Assembly (NCBI RefSeq): GCF_008831285.2
Contig: NC_045141.1
Location: 20,642,848 to 20,706,847, forward strand
DNA from: Nymphaea colorata
Lineage: Eukaryota; Streptophyta; Magnoliopsida; Nymphaeales; Nymphaeaceae
Direction: 5' to 3'
DNA length: 64,000 nucleotides
The position numbers and the translations under genes are program-made. This document shows positions 1 to 12,900 of the stretch, in pieces. The notes beneath the pieces were generated by a model that worked only from the letters and a program-made list of their open reading frames with translations, searched no databases and was not told where the DNA came from. Numbering within the stretch: position 1 is the first letter of the stretch; each line of letters begins with the position of its first letter.

Positions 1-3000
1 ACGATCAATACGCAAATGTGTAAAGTTTGTGGCGAATATGAACCCTTCAAAAAATCAATACGGCCAATGTATTAGTAAAAGTTTAATCAGAACTATTATC
101 ATTTTTTTTAAGAGTACAAGTTCTTTGTAAGGTTTCATATACGAGTGATAAACTGATACCTATAACATTGCTAGAAACGATTGAAGATCTGGTAGGTCCA
201 GTAGATCGAGTTTCCCCCTCGGATCACGTGGTTGCCGAGTTGGTCACTGCTTGCAAGTTGAAGCATGTGGGCATCCCATAGTCTCGTACCGACACAATTC
301 TAAACCCTGAAGGCAAAGGAAAAAGAGAAGTGGGGGGAGGGTGGAGGGGACTTCGACTCTCGTTATGTGTTTCATATCCCCATCTTTTAATTTTTGACTC
401 TTTCTGTGAATGGGCAATGCAGTGATCTTCAGTTGACATTTTGATTAGATATGTTTGTAATGCTTATTTTGATTTGCTGACATTCATGTGACGGTTCTTC
501 AGCAAGAATTCGCTGGTCTTTGGTAATTTGGTAACTCTGTTTTTTCTTTTTCTTCCTCCTCCAACTCTAACCATCTCCGACTCCAATCATGGCCGCCATT
601 CCTAATGGACCTACATATGTTACTCATGCTTCCATGCACAAATAAGCCACTTGAAAAGGAAACCCGACTTCAACTTCAGAGACAAAATTTTGTCTCAGAC
701 TATAAAACTTTCATACAAATTTTCTATCCATCTGCTACGAAAGGTGAAATTATTAAGGAAGAACATCGGTTTTATATTTGAGAGGGATGTTAGGAAAAGA
801 TCGCTAGTTTCTGTCTTCAACTCAATTATAACCTAAGTCACCCGACTCTTCTATTTTACTACCGCATCGGAGTTCGCATCGAATCGGGTGCGCACCAAAC
901 ATGGGTACGACTCTTACTCACACCCGAACCTAATTAAAATGTCATATTACTAAATTACTTATATAATATATGTTGTTTTGGTATTTTTCTATGCAATACA
1001 TATACATTAATAACTAAATTATAATAATATGTTTATTTTGTTATATATATAATAAATTAAAAAAAATAATATAATAAAATACCTTCGCCACACTTAAATT
1101 TTTTGGTATGTGCCGTTTCAGCACCGGCACTGTGGTGACATAGATTATAATAGTATGCATTATCGTAATGACAAAGTTGAAGCATTGTTAAGTAATTAAA
1201 AATGGCTAAACGGGCTTAGAAGTAAATCGGAGGACGGACCTTCACCCCTTTATAAAAGAACCAATTTATAAAAGACGCAATTTATCGCGATGGAATTCCC
1301 CACTTTTCCCCACTCCGTGGCCACTTTTCCTCTTTCTTCAAAAGATTACAGGTGCCACAAGTAGAGTTTTCCTCTCTTCTCTCTCTCTCAATGATCTTTC
1401 ATTTGGTCTCTGGAAGAGGTGCCCGGCTTCTTTACATTCTGAAAAGAGGACCCCGGCTTTGGAGGTGCACCGAAAAATGTCAAACGACCGGAGGTGAGAG
1501 ATGTTCTGGTTTTCTTCTGTGTCTGTACCTTGCATCCCTCGGCTTAGATAGATTCGGCCTTCGACACATTCTTTTATGACAATTTTATAAAAACATGCTC
1601 AGATTCTGATCGAATACCAAAAACATGCTTAAACAACGAGCAGCCCAAGAAAAGAGAGCCAGAATCCCCACCCTTTGCCATCTAGGACTACTTCAGGGTC
1701 TGAAAGGTTAAAGCACACCATCATTTTGGTGCTGCATCGACTGCTCCATAAAGCCTAGGGGCATAGAATCCACGATAACCAAACTTATAACATGTCATTT
1801 CATGTGTCATTTCACCAGACCGAGCCCCTCAAGATTGACCTTTTCTCTTTTGTAGCATGAAGGCCCCTCCAAGAATCCCATCAATGTAAAACTCCCAAGA
1901 GAAAGAGAAAGGCCATTTGAACTCAACGACATTAACCAATCAAGCACCGCAAGACAGCCATGGAAGACACACAGTAACATAAATTATTCCGACATATTGC
2001 AACTATGATGAAAACCCTATCATTCCTTCAGAATTATAATAAACAGATTTAAGAATGCTAAATAGAAAGTACAAGGCAGATGCAGTAACGTGAGAACAAA
2101 TGCAGCTGAAGCAATTGAGTTCTGCTTCTACTTTAGATTGAGTTTGTCTAAGCTCCACACCTGTTATGAATAATAACTGTTAAGGAGAAGGGAAAAAAAA
2201 CCACGAGCGGTGTAATAATAAATGAACGCTTGCTATGCCCTGTTCTGCATGGCTGGCCCGTATGATGGGGAAAACCCTAAATTAGTTGTACTACATGCAG
2301 CAATACGAAAGCACAGACACGAAAACAATTATTCGTTATGGTACACGAAAACAATTATTCGTTACAGTACAGGAAGAAATATTTGGGAATAAGAGCATTC
2401 TTAATCAATTCATTTCATGAGCTAATCTACTTTCGCCTTTGTATTAGATTCCTCTAGATTCTTTTCAGCTAATTATCCAACGGCAGTGAAGAAAATTTGA
2501 AACAGATTGGGCAACAGAAATTCAAGCATGCAAGGTTATTCAAGTAATGTTTCTACTCTTTCTGTCCATGAGATCCAACGACAGTGAAGAAAATTTGAAA
2601 CAGATTGGGCAACAGAAATTCAAGCATGCAAGGTTATTCAAGTAATGTTTCTACTCTTTCTGTCCATGAGTTCTACAGATAGGAAAATATACTACAAAAA
2701 ACAAAATCATGACAGATAGGAAAAATATGTCAGTTTCACTGTTTGGCTATAATACCTAGAAAAACTGCATGAAAATATTTAGTACTTTCTTCAAAGTTCA
2801 TATGGGATGACACAAAACACTTAAGAGGCTCAATCACAAGAATTGGCAGATCAAATCTCAGTACACACACACAACTTTTAACTTTCATCAGCCGCTCGTG
2901 TAGGTGCTAACAAAAGTGTCTCCACAAGAAATGGCATATCAAATATCAGCACATATACACAACCCATTTTGACTTTCAACGTATGTTTGTATGACATTAT

Positions 3001-6000
3001 GCCTTCTAGGGACACAGAACGCCTTATTAACCAACAATATCGGTATGTTGGTAGGAAAGCATAACAAGCCAGGACTTTGACAGAGTTTCATTATCTCTGA
3101 GTGAAACTGTGACTGGATACACCTCCAAAGATGTAAAGCCACGTTTTGCTCATTAGGGTAGAACACACACATCAAGCGTGACCTAGATTTCTATCTGAAA
3201 ATTCCTCAATGTCATACTTTTAAACAGACTCACACTTCCAACGGATAGGTCAAATTAATTCATATTCCTAATTTTTGAAGCAATAGGAATGAAAAGCACA
3301 AGAATAGAAGAATAAACAAAATCAGTTGTCTACGGTAAAGGAATATAAGCAAGAGAAGATTATTGGATTGTAACTGCAAACTCATCTTATTTGCCACAAT
3401 TTGCTCCAAAATAGTAACTACCGAAAACAAGCCATCTTCTGCCCCTCACTCTAGATCAACTACAACCAAGTGAATGTTACTCTCATGGCAACGCTTGAAT
3501 AGAGTACAGAGAGTATAATAAAGGCCGTAGCTGTAAATGGGGAATACATAAGCTATAAATGCTGAAAGTGATAAAAAGGTGCAGACTGATTTGGCTCTTG
3601 AAAATGGCGAAGCATTCTAAAATTGCATGATCAAAAAGACTCAAGGTGACAACATTAATTCATCATGGCCAACACTAAGGACGCAAACTACACACTGGAT
3701 GAATGCACTGGGTTGTAACTGGTGAATTTTTCAGGGGCATCAAACACCCCCTGAAGGATGGAGAGGGTCAAATAACATATATGAATGTCACAAATGGATA
3801 GTTGCACACCAATATATTTGGCAATTCTCTCAAAACCTTTGTTTGGAATTCTATCAATATCTTCAGCCATAGAACAACTTAAGCAGTCTTTCTCCTACAC
3901 CTTTGAGTTCAAGAGTAGGTCAAGAAACAATTGCTATTCCCCTTTATTCACTTTGGTCAACTGTCCACTTAGTCAAGTGCAAACACAATAGAATTGCACA
4001 AGGTGATCACAAAACAAGAACTTATGAAAAAGGTAGTTAGTTTGATAGATAGTGATGATGAAGACCAATGGCCAAAGGCAGAGCCACAGTTGAGCTCACA
4101 TGCACAATACACAATGTCGACAAACAACTGAACAAGAGCCATGAATGACCCTTCACTGGAACAAAAGAAAGTTTTGTAAAGCCAGGTGCTACAATGCTTT
4201 CATGATTCCTAAGGCACATGATGCCACAGATTTACAGAATTTTTCTCAATAACTTTATCCAACTTTCTGAAAAACTTATTTCTAGAGTCAAGATGAATCA
4301 TAAGAGGGATATCCCAGGACCCAGTTCACCAGGGAGAACCTTCTTGAAACGTAAGAAAATTCATGAGAACATTTTGTTTAAACATGAAACGATGGATTAA
4401 CAATCATTAGTTCAAGCCATGACCTGCATTAAGATGGATACATCCTGAGTTAGTACAATAGGGTTTCAAACATTCTCAGAACTATATGTACTGTATGACT
4501 TATAGGGTCAACATAATGGTTCCATAATAATACCTCCGCTTGTGCCTACTAACGCACTTCCAAGTAGAAACTTTTGGCAATGGGGCAGAATATGTGCAGA
4601 ATGCTCAAAGGCCTATGATATTGGAAAGAGGATAGGAACATAAGGCATCTGCAATCTTTGAATCTCAAACATGCTTGCATATTTCCTTTAAATAGCTGGA
4701 AGAATAACAACTTAGTCCTTTTAATGTACTCCCTGAAGAAGCCGGAAGACCATGTAGAAATCTGACATGTTGCCCAAACAACTCTAATTTAAACATCTGA
4801 GACTGCCAAACAAAAGAATCAGCTAGGTTGTGCAATCAGATTCTCTCAGTAATGATGAAATAGACAAGGAGTTATCCCCTTTCCAGCAGGTACCACTTTA
4901 TAGTATAAAGATGAAGGTTGATGAGCCAACAAACAAAATCAAAAAGAGTTCTAAGAGTTGGAGCTTCAATATAGAGGTTCTCAACTGCAAATCAGCACAG
5001 CTGGGGACACATTTTTTGGCAATGCTATTTGGTGATTATGGACCACTAAGAATAGACTTAGCACAAAAATGTTCACTGCAGCATGAAAAGAACAAAAATG
5101 AAAAAGGGAAATTGGTCAAACTGTAAAAAGAAAATCAGAAATTTTGAACAGCATTCTGACAGTAAAACTAACTAATGTGAAAACATATCCACTTGGCTGG
5201 AGATTCTAGACATTGGAATTACAACTACAGGAAGGGATACAGAATACTATAGCCACTGGAGTCAGACGATGGGAACAAAACAAAGAGAATACAAGCCAAG
5301 TCAGAAAACTTTGTGCCATATTTATGTGGAAAAATGGAGGGTACATAGTTCCTGAAGTATATTGAATTCAACATGCCGATAACAAAATAAAAGGGAACAT
5401 GAAGGCAGAAACTGCCTGAGCATCCACATCTAGCAAAATACTTAGCTTCCATTTTCCTCCTATAAGAGACTTCCAATAACTGCTAAAGACTTGTTTGATC
5501 AGTGACCTTCAAAACATTTACCTCCCAATCAGCCAATGAAAACGACCGTGATGCTTTTTATGTACCAAACAAAAAGATAATGCTAATTGGTTTATATCCT
5601 GCAATCTATTTCACCAACATTCATTTTTGCCATCATTCTTTTTAGGTCACATGGTTACAACAAAAGATCTGGAAAAAGCTTTAACAGCGGCATATTCACT
5701 AACCGATAATAAAGGTCATATCAAACTTTAAAGCTAAACATTGCAACAGGCATCAACAGCAGCAGATCACAATGAAAAGGTTTGCCAATAATTTATGACA
5801 GTTACTCCAACAATGAAGGAAGAGCCTTGATGTAAGCCAGTGCCCATTAATACAAACTTAACCAAACCATTTTGTTTTTGCATTCCTAGAGGGAGTTACG
5901 AGTAATACAAAATGGTCAAAATTTATCCAAATATGCTTGCACAAACAGGGATAAGAGGCAAAACCAAAGTCAAGATTGAAAACTGGTTCCTGTTACAGTT

Positions 6001-6600
6001 TACTTACAAATTTCCAAGGACAAAAATAAGTACTCCAATTATAAAAATAACTATATAAATTTTGAGTTGTCAACTTAAGACTCTCGAAACGCGTAAGTGT
6101 CTACAGAACTTTGACATGAAAAGGCTTAAAATGATGGCCAACCAGAAGCAAAGATAAAAAGGGCAACCAAGGAGTATCTATTCATAGTCAGACATGGAAG
6201 AAATGAATAACAACGGTGCATGCCAGCAGAAATGAGAGAGCACATAATTTTCAAGTTGGGAGTTGATGCATCTTGATACTGCAAAAGTTGGATATAGTCA
6301 TTCTACTGAAACAAGCACCACAAGGCCACACCACATGATCAAGACCAGGATGACAATGATGACAGAAAATGTTCAGAGGAAAACACGGAAACCCCCATTT
6401 CATCTATACCCAACTAGTGCTAGGACGAAGACGCGTACGCCCTAGAAGATTACGTTTGTCCCATATTGACCGCATACATAAGAGAAATCATAGGAAAGCA
6501 ACGATACACACGCTAGATCCCCCAAATTCCCCTATTCATCCAGTCGATCTCTTGATTCTCGGTTTAGACTACACATATATATAAGGAAGACGGGGGGATC
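1..6600. other. Non-coding region with local repeats
   Basis: No ORF here resembles a protein family I recognise; all are short and lack splice-compatible partners. The interval holds an AT-rich block (about 940-1090), a 26-bp direct repeat (2317-2368), a 98-bp tandem duplication (2475-2670) and a diverged duplication (about 2837-2985). The part from about 1.6 to 6.5 kb looks A-rich on the plus strand, like the introns of the minus-strand genes in this window. It could therefore be transcribed as a 3' extension or non-coding RNA of the zinc-finger locus. That is an impression, not a count. Confidence 0.5.
2475..2670. repeat. 98-bp tandem duplication, two near-identical copies
   Basis: Copy 1 is 2475-2572 and copy 2 is 2573-2670, directly abutting. 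Reading them side by side I see one substitution (CGGC against CGAC near the start). Such low divergence implies a recent duplication. No coding role is visible. Confidence 0.95.
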
Positions 6601-6611
6601 CTTTGCCCTCC

Positions 6612-6926
6612 TTACTTCTTGAAGCTGCCGCGAACCCCAGGCTTCGGCTTCACGGGATCAAGGGAATGGCCGGCGTGCAGATTGACGAGCTTATCCTCCT
6701 CGAAAGGGATCTTCGGGTGCTTGGCGTCGTGGTGTATCTGCATAGATTTGATGTCAGGAGCAGTCGTCTTGCAGTGAGGGCACTCGAACTTGGCGTGCCC
6801 GCCTTTGTCGAGGCCGCTCCGATCGGCCTGGCCGGCTTTCCCTCCTCCCCTGTTTGTCGTCGCTGCATCGACCTTAGCAGCGATTTCCTTGGCTGTGTGC
6901 TTCTTGGGCTTCGCCTTCCCCGTCAT
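6612..6926 (-). CDS. Small C2H2-type zinc-finger protein (At2g23090/ZNF706-like)
   Basis: The predicted product has 104 residues. The basic N-terminus (MTGKAKPKKHTAKEIAAK) resembles the SERF/4F5-type start of this family. A single zinc finger lies at about residues 48-70: CPHC, then a helix ending in HHDAKH, giving C-x2-C and an H-x5-H-like spacing. It is followed by the family tail KHPKIPFEEDKL. Plant members are about 80-110 residues, so the length fits; their molecular function is poorly defined. The start is the first ATG of the frame. Upstream on the minus strand, a donor after 7184 (CTCAG/GTTGG) and an acceptor near 6957 (AAATCAG) suggest a 5'UTR intron, with a leader exon at about 7185-7300. 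GC is clearly higher than in the flanks. Family assignment is good; biological role is unknown. Confidence 0.85.
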   Translation of the reverse strand: MTGKAKPKKHTAKEIAAKVDAATTNRGGGKAGQADRSGLDKGGHAKFECPHCKTTAPDIKSMQIHHDAKHPKIPFEEDKLVNLHAGHSLDPVKPKPGVRGSFKK

Positions 6927-7300
6927 GGCGACTCCCTGCGCTGCAGCTGCTAGGCTCTGATTTCAACAGAAGGAAACCACCCAACAGAAGATTAAAAAGA
7001 AAGCAAGAAAGGTAAGGACTTAAGTTAATCCTGAATCACAATCTCCCCTCTCTCTTTTCTTTTCCTTTCTTTCGGTTGGATGACGATCTCACGGGCAACA
7101 TCAACTCCTCCTCATCATCATCATCATCCATCAGAGAGAGAGAGAGAAGACGAGCAAGAAAAAAAAAAAAGATCGAAACCAACCTGAGCTTGACTCGGAG
7201 GCAGGGATAACAAAGGAGAAGGACCACCACCGATTCCCGCGAGAGTCGTCGCAGAGAAAGAGGAAGACACGGTGCCGGCTGCCGCAGCGTGGACAATGAT

Positions 7301-9740
7301 CAAAGATGAGGCCGTCTCTGCCCCGCCTTCATGGTATTTACGTACGTACCATCGCCGCTTTTGAGAAGACCTAAATCCGTGCCCGGCACGAACCGCTTTC
7401 AGGCGTCGTCGGTCGTCGACGGCAAAAGTTACGATTTGTCAAAGACCTCCAATCAAGCCGGCCGGCCACCGCAGCGAATAAAAATCCCCAGCCATGTCAG
7501 TATTAATAATTGTTTATGGTTTAGCAATAACTTATAATATTTTTTAATAATAATTTATGGTGTTTTTAGCAACACATTTTAAATATTTAATCACCGAGCA
7601 AGCGGATGATTTTAATTTTTCCTCCTTGCTGCTTATTTGAATGATGCCCTCATCTCATTCAGTTTTTTTAAAACTTGGTTTTATAGGACTCAAGTTTTTT
7701 AATGAGTTTTATGTGGGGTTTAACATAGATTGGATAATTAAGTTCAAACAAATGGACTAAAAAAATTAAATTTGGTTTATCATAATCTGTCAGATCAGCA
7801 TGTTTCGAGTTTCTAGTTCGTATCCTCATGTGCAAGACTTATCTTGACTTCTTCTTCTCATGAATCGATTCATAGGCCTGAATTTGCATGTTTAAGTTGA
7901 ACCTTAATGCATTGGGCAAATTCGATTAATTTGCAATTATTCCAATATTTCCGACTAATTTCATCTTTTGATATTGCTTAATACTCATTGAATGTCCTAT
8001 TACGCGTGCATCCAGATTAGATGAGATCTATATATAATGATGAAATATTCCAGTTTCGAATTCTTTGTTGCAAATTTAATGATGGAAGATTCGATACGCC
8101 TGCCAAGGTCGTAACTCGTAAGAAGAAAACTAACAGCTGGTTAGAATTGCCTTTTTTTCACAAACAAAACAAAAATTACAAAAAATGGGTGTAAAGTTTG
8201 GGCAAATAACATATCTATGCTCGAAAAGTTCAAGTTTTCAACATAAATTCTTAAAAGCTGCCCATTGACACAAAACATTCATTTTCAATATAAAAGAACA
8301 ATATGCACCTGCACAGGAACCACTCCTCGTTTGGACTAGGTAGCAGTATTTTTGTTATTTTTATATGAAACATTGATGTTTTCAATCAATAGACATGCAT
8401 TTTAAAATTGCTATCTGATCTGCTATTTGCCCTAACATTAGTTGTATGTTTTTCCTTACGAGTTTGGATCGCAACTTGTAATTTAAATGGAAAATATCTT
8501 CAAGGGGCGGAGCCAGAATTTTGTTTTTGAAAGAACCAACTTATAGTTTTAAGTTTTTGACAGGAACCAATATATAATTTCTAAAATTTTTTTATATAAA
8601 ATAAAATGTAAATTTACCAAAATGCCATATTAAAGCAAGAGAACACGCCTTCCCAGGTTCATGTTACGGCCAGAACATGGAAATTGCTCTATTTTTCATC
8701 AACTGTCTTGCTTTAAAGTGAATAGGGATAAATTAGACAGGCAAAAATCTAATTCACACGTATATCTGAAACTCTTAATGATATTTTAGTTGAAGTAAAC
8801 AAAAAAAGAAAAAGGTTGCTTATGTTGCTATACAAATTGATTTTGTGGCTCTAATAACGTGTTCGACCAGCAAAACATTTGACTCAGCATCAGTTTCTTA
8901 CTTGATCAATCGCAAGATAAGGTTAGATTGAAGAAAGAATTCACTAGCTTTTTCAATTCGTAAGAACTCGTCCCATATTTAAAATTTATAAGGGTTCACC
9001 GTCGTTAAAAACAATACACAACTAAAGATTTGGAAAACAATACAAAAAAAAAAACATATTTAACTTTTTAAGATGACAAGTTCTTCAATTTAACTATAGA
9101 TTATCGCTATTAAGTTGAGTCGATCGGATAAAATAGCTGAGATGCTTTTGATGTAAACCGGTTTCACGTTTATTAATTTGTATTAGACTAAGTGTTCCAA
9201 ATAATATTATTAACTCATGTTTAACCATATCTAAATTAGTTTTCTTTCACTAGTATCAAAATTAGCAAGTTGATTTTTTGCATTTCCTGCTTTTACAAAC
9301 GATCATTAAAGGTTTGAATATTATAAAGGTTTTTGGATGATGATACTCCTAAATGCCATAGGTAAAATGTTGGGATGACATCAAAGCTATGTCTAAGAAA
9401 AATCTAAACACAAAAACCTGTTGTTAAAATCTCATTAACGAAGCTTGATTAGAATCAAGTTTTTCATAAATTCAGGTTTTTGAAGATGTCATACAAGCGC
9501 CCCCATAAACTTTAGCCAAATTAGAAGATAAATGTAAAAACTCCACTGAATGATGCAAATATCTCGCAATAATAAATTCATATATAATTAGTCAACATGA
9601 ACGATGTTCCAGAAACGCAAACTAGTAAAATAATTATGCACCTCCAATAATACTGAATATTTTTTCAGTCAATTTTAAACGCCGGTCCTCAACCGTTCTT
9701 CTGTAAATAATTGGCTGTTCAGGTCTCTTTTTGAAAATCA
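7301..9740. other. Intergenic region between divergent zinc-finger and RMD5 loci
   Basis: This is mostly AT-rich sequence with no recognisable coding exon. Near 8505 a short motif (GGGGCGGAGCCAGAATTTT) resembles the ends of degraded dispersed repeats in plants. The flanking genes point away from each other, so the interval should hold both promoters. I saw no convincing TATA box at either end. Confidence 0.5.
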
Positions 9741-9749
9741 TTCTCAGTT

Positions 9750-9911
9750 TCCCCCTTCCATATCCGACCGTCTTTCGACCCTTCCCCTTCCCTTTCTCTC
9801 TCCCTACAGGCATCGCTGCTCCCGTAATCGCGAGTCGAGGAAGGGCCGGGATTCTGTTGGTGGCGGTGGATTCTCCTTTTCCTCAATCATCATCATCACC
9901 ATCATCTCAAG
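9750..9911 (+). other. Probable 5'UTR exon of the RMD5 gene
   Basis: This is a CT-rich, then GC-richer stretch ending in a good splice donor (CTCAAG/GTTTGT, intron from 9912). The next clear acceptor that joins the coding exon is at 15580-15581 (GATGCAG). No ATG-led coding frame crosses the junction, so the exon would be untranslated. The transcription start is not defined by the sequence, and further leader exons could lie in between. Confidence 0.4.
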
Positions 9912-12900
9912 GTTTGTCTCCTTCTATTCTCCTTCCCCCTTTTTTTCCGAGAAAAGAAAGACGAAGAAAAATTCGCACCACTCTCCTTTTTTATCCATTA
10001 TCTCTTTCTTCTTTCATTTTTTGTGCTACTGCTCATGATGTTATGTGGGTGCGTTCTCTTCTGCATCTTTGGCATGACCAATTTTGGTTGTTGAGGTAGT
10101 TTTCCTTTATTTGTTCATGTTTTCCTTTGTTTTTCCGTGAATTGGATGTGAAGGCTGTAATTTCTTTCTTCGGTTATACTTGGAGTGGTCGAAAAGGAAA
10201 CCCCGAACAGCGTCTATGTGGGGATTTAGAGCTTTTACCCCGGAAACCACCTGAAAAATCTGGAATTGCAAATGTATATCTAATGGGGATCGAATTGGTT
10301 TATACGGGACTTGTGGTGTCAATGATGGAACCCGTGCTTCTAAGGCTAGGTGATTATTGTTGCCAACGCAAATGATTAATTTCCGCTGTGCGTTTCAAGC
10401 ACCTGAATGGTTCTTTCAGTTGAGTTGTTTTGAGACTGAAGATATTCGAAGAACTAGGTGAATTTTATCGAAGTCTATTCTAAAAGTAGGTAATCAGAGT
10501 GGAGAGAAATTTCAAGGCATTGACACTACAGACTACAGTGAACCAACCTGTTATTGTGATGCTGATGGTGACTCATGGTTTAACAGGCAACCATTTTTTA
10601 AAGAATCATGATGATGCTTTCACGTTCAAGTTGTGGTTATGAGTTGCAACCTAGGAATTTCAAACATCCACTCTCTCAGAGCCAGATAATAGCAACGTGA
10701 GTTACAACTTGCAGATACCGTAACTTTTGAATGGCATGAACCCTTTTGCCTTTGCTTTTTTGTTGTTTTTTCCATGTCTTTGTACATTTTTCTTACCATC
10801 TTAGTGACCATGTGCTTTGTGATACATGGTGTCATATTACTTTGCCCACGATTCTAGTAAACCATGTTGTCAGACTGTGCCAGAGGACTCCCTAGGGAGT
10901 GGCACATTTAGAAAAACCTAGTTTGAGTCTTTGGACATACACAAACCTATTTAGCCCTAGATGAGTCTGAGGAAAGAAGAAACAAAAAGGAACGAAAGAA
11001 AGAATGAAGATAGAAGAAGAAACATGAAGGGGAGGAAGAAGAATACCAAGAAAGAAGAACAGCATCATCATTTTGAAAGTCCCCCTTGTCAGCTGACATG
11101 TCAAATGCTGAAAAGTGGAACCAGAAGGGCACACCTTAAGATAAAATTTAAATATCCTTGAGCCTGTGGGTGCCTAGGCTCGTCTTCCTGCTTGCATGCA
11201 TAGCCCACTTAAATGAACGCTGAGGCCACTTTTTAGTATTTTGATAACTTAATTTATTCAGAATATGGTGTGCTTACATAAATTAAATTGTGGTTTCCCT
11301 TCCAATTTCCTGCTCCTACTTTCCCTTAGACACGTCATTGGGCACATTTTGTCATCATTGTACTTGTGCTCATTCATATGTGAATTTGTTCCTTATGATG
11401 AAGACGGTTGTATCCTGGAGCTTATTTCCTTGTTTTTTGATGCACTTACTAAATTGGCTTTAGAGGAAATTTAATTTGTGGTTAGCAATGCTGTGGATTG
11501 GACTCAGGTCACTGACAACCAAGTTGCTGGTTAGTGAGTTGGCTTGGCAACTCAGTCAGGTCAGGCTATTCATTTCACTAGTATCGTTTACTACAAGTTC
11601 ATGAACAAGTTGAAGATAACTATAAAGCAACAGCTAACTACAATCAGATAACAATAATTTACAAGCACAACTACAAAAGACAACTAACTACAATCAGCGA
11701 ATGATATTTTTAACATATATTGAACAACTGATTTCATTCTTTGATTCATAAACATTAAAAATTTGTGGAGTTGATTACCATATATTAGTTGAGAACATGC
11801 TTCATATAGCATTCTGGGTACTGCCGTCAAATGCCATCACCTGTCATCATTGGTGATGGCCAGCATTGGTGAGTTGCCGTAGATACAATTGGGGGGAAGG
11901 AACTCCATTTCATCAAACCTGATGCCTAAAAGATTTTTTTGTATGCTAGTGAATGTAACCCAGTTTTGTACTGTCTCTAAATGACTCGGACTAGAATCGG
12001 CCTATCCCATGGCAGCCCGCTGCTGCCTTGCCGAGTCAGGTAAGTCAGACCCAATTCTCTAGGAATCAGTTGCAAATAGATCAGAAATGAAAAAGTTGTT
12101 CCAATCTCTTGATGAGTCGAGTTGACTTGGGTTCTTCCTGAATCGACTTGCTGGGTTTGCGAGATATATCACAATTTTAATAACCTTGGTGCTGGGATTT
12201 CCTTTTCCTGCAGGCAGGAAATCATTTGTCGAGCATGGCCTGACTCCCATAATACATACTGACACTTCATTTTGGGTCCTCGTCATGCTGGGAAGTCAAT
12301 GACCAGAATTTTCTTTTATTTCCTTTGGAATGGTATAGTTACAACTTACAACAAAATTCATCACGTAGCCTGTAACTTCTGGAAGTATCATTGGTAAAGG
12401 TGGTGGACCAAATATGAAGAGATTGGAGTTTTTGAATAAGGTTTTCATGACTAAATTGTGATTGGCTTATGCTTGATAAAGTCCATATGGCCATTGTATA
12501 TGATTATGTGGTAATGACTATTAGTTGAAGAGGTGTATGAATTTCTTGATGGAAACAATGTTCTAGGGCTTCAAAAGTTGGTACAGCTTTAGTTGGGTAG
12601 AATATGGCATATTTATCCAGTAAAAAGGTAGGAACAGCATTGTATGGATACACATTTTCCTGCCAATTTGTTTCCCATTGGAAAACAAAAGTTAGAAGAG
12701 ACTATGAATGTAGACAAACACACACACACACTCTCGTGTACTATGCACTCTCGTGTACTATGTGTTTGTGTAGCCTTAGCATAATATCACCTATGGTTGC
12801 TAAAAGCAATGATTGAGGAGGAAAGTTGATGGGATGCTAGCTTGAATGCATTCCTCTTGTGTGAGCTAGCTCCACAATCCACATACATGCTTTTATAAAC

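Noticed and set aside
4830-5126. 98-residue plus-strand ORF
   Set aside because: No recognisable domain and no splice partner; its length is expected by chance in this AT-rich region.
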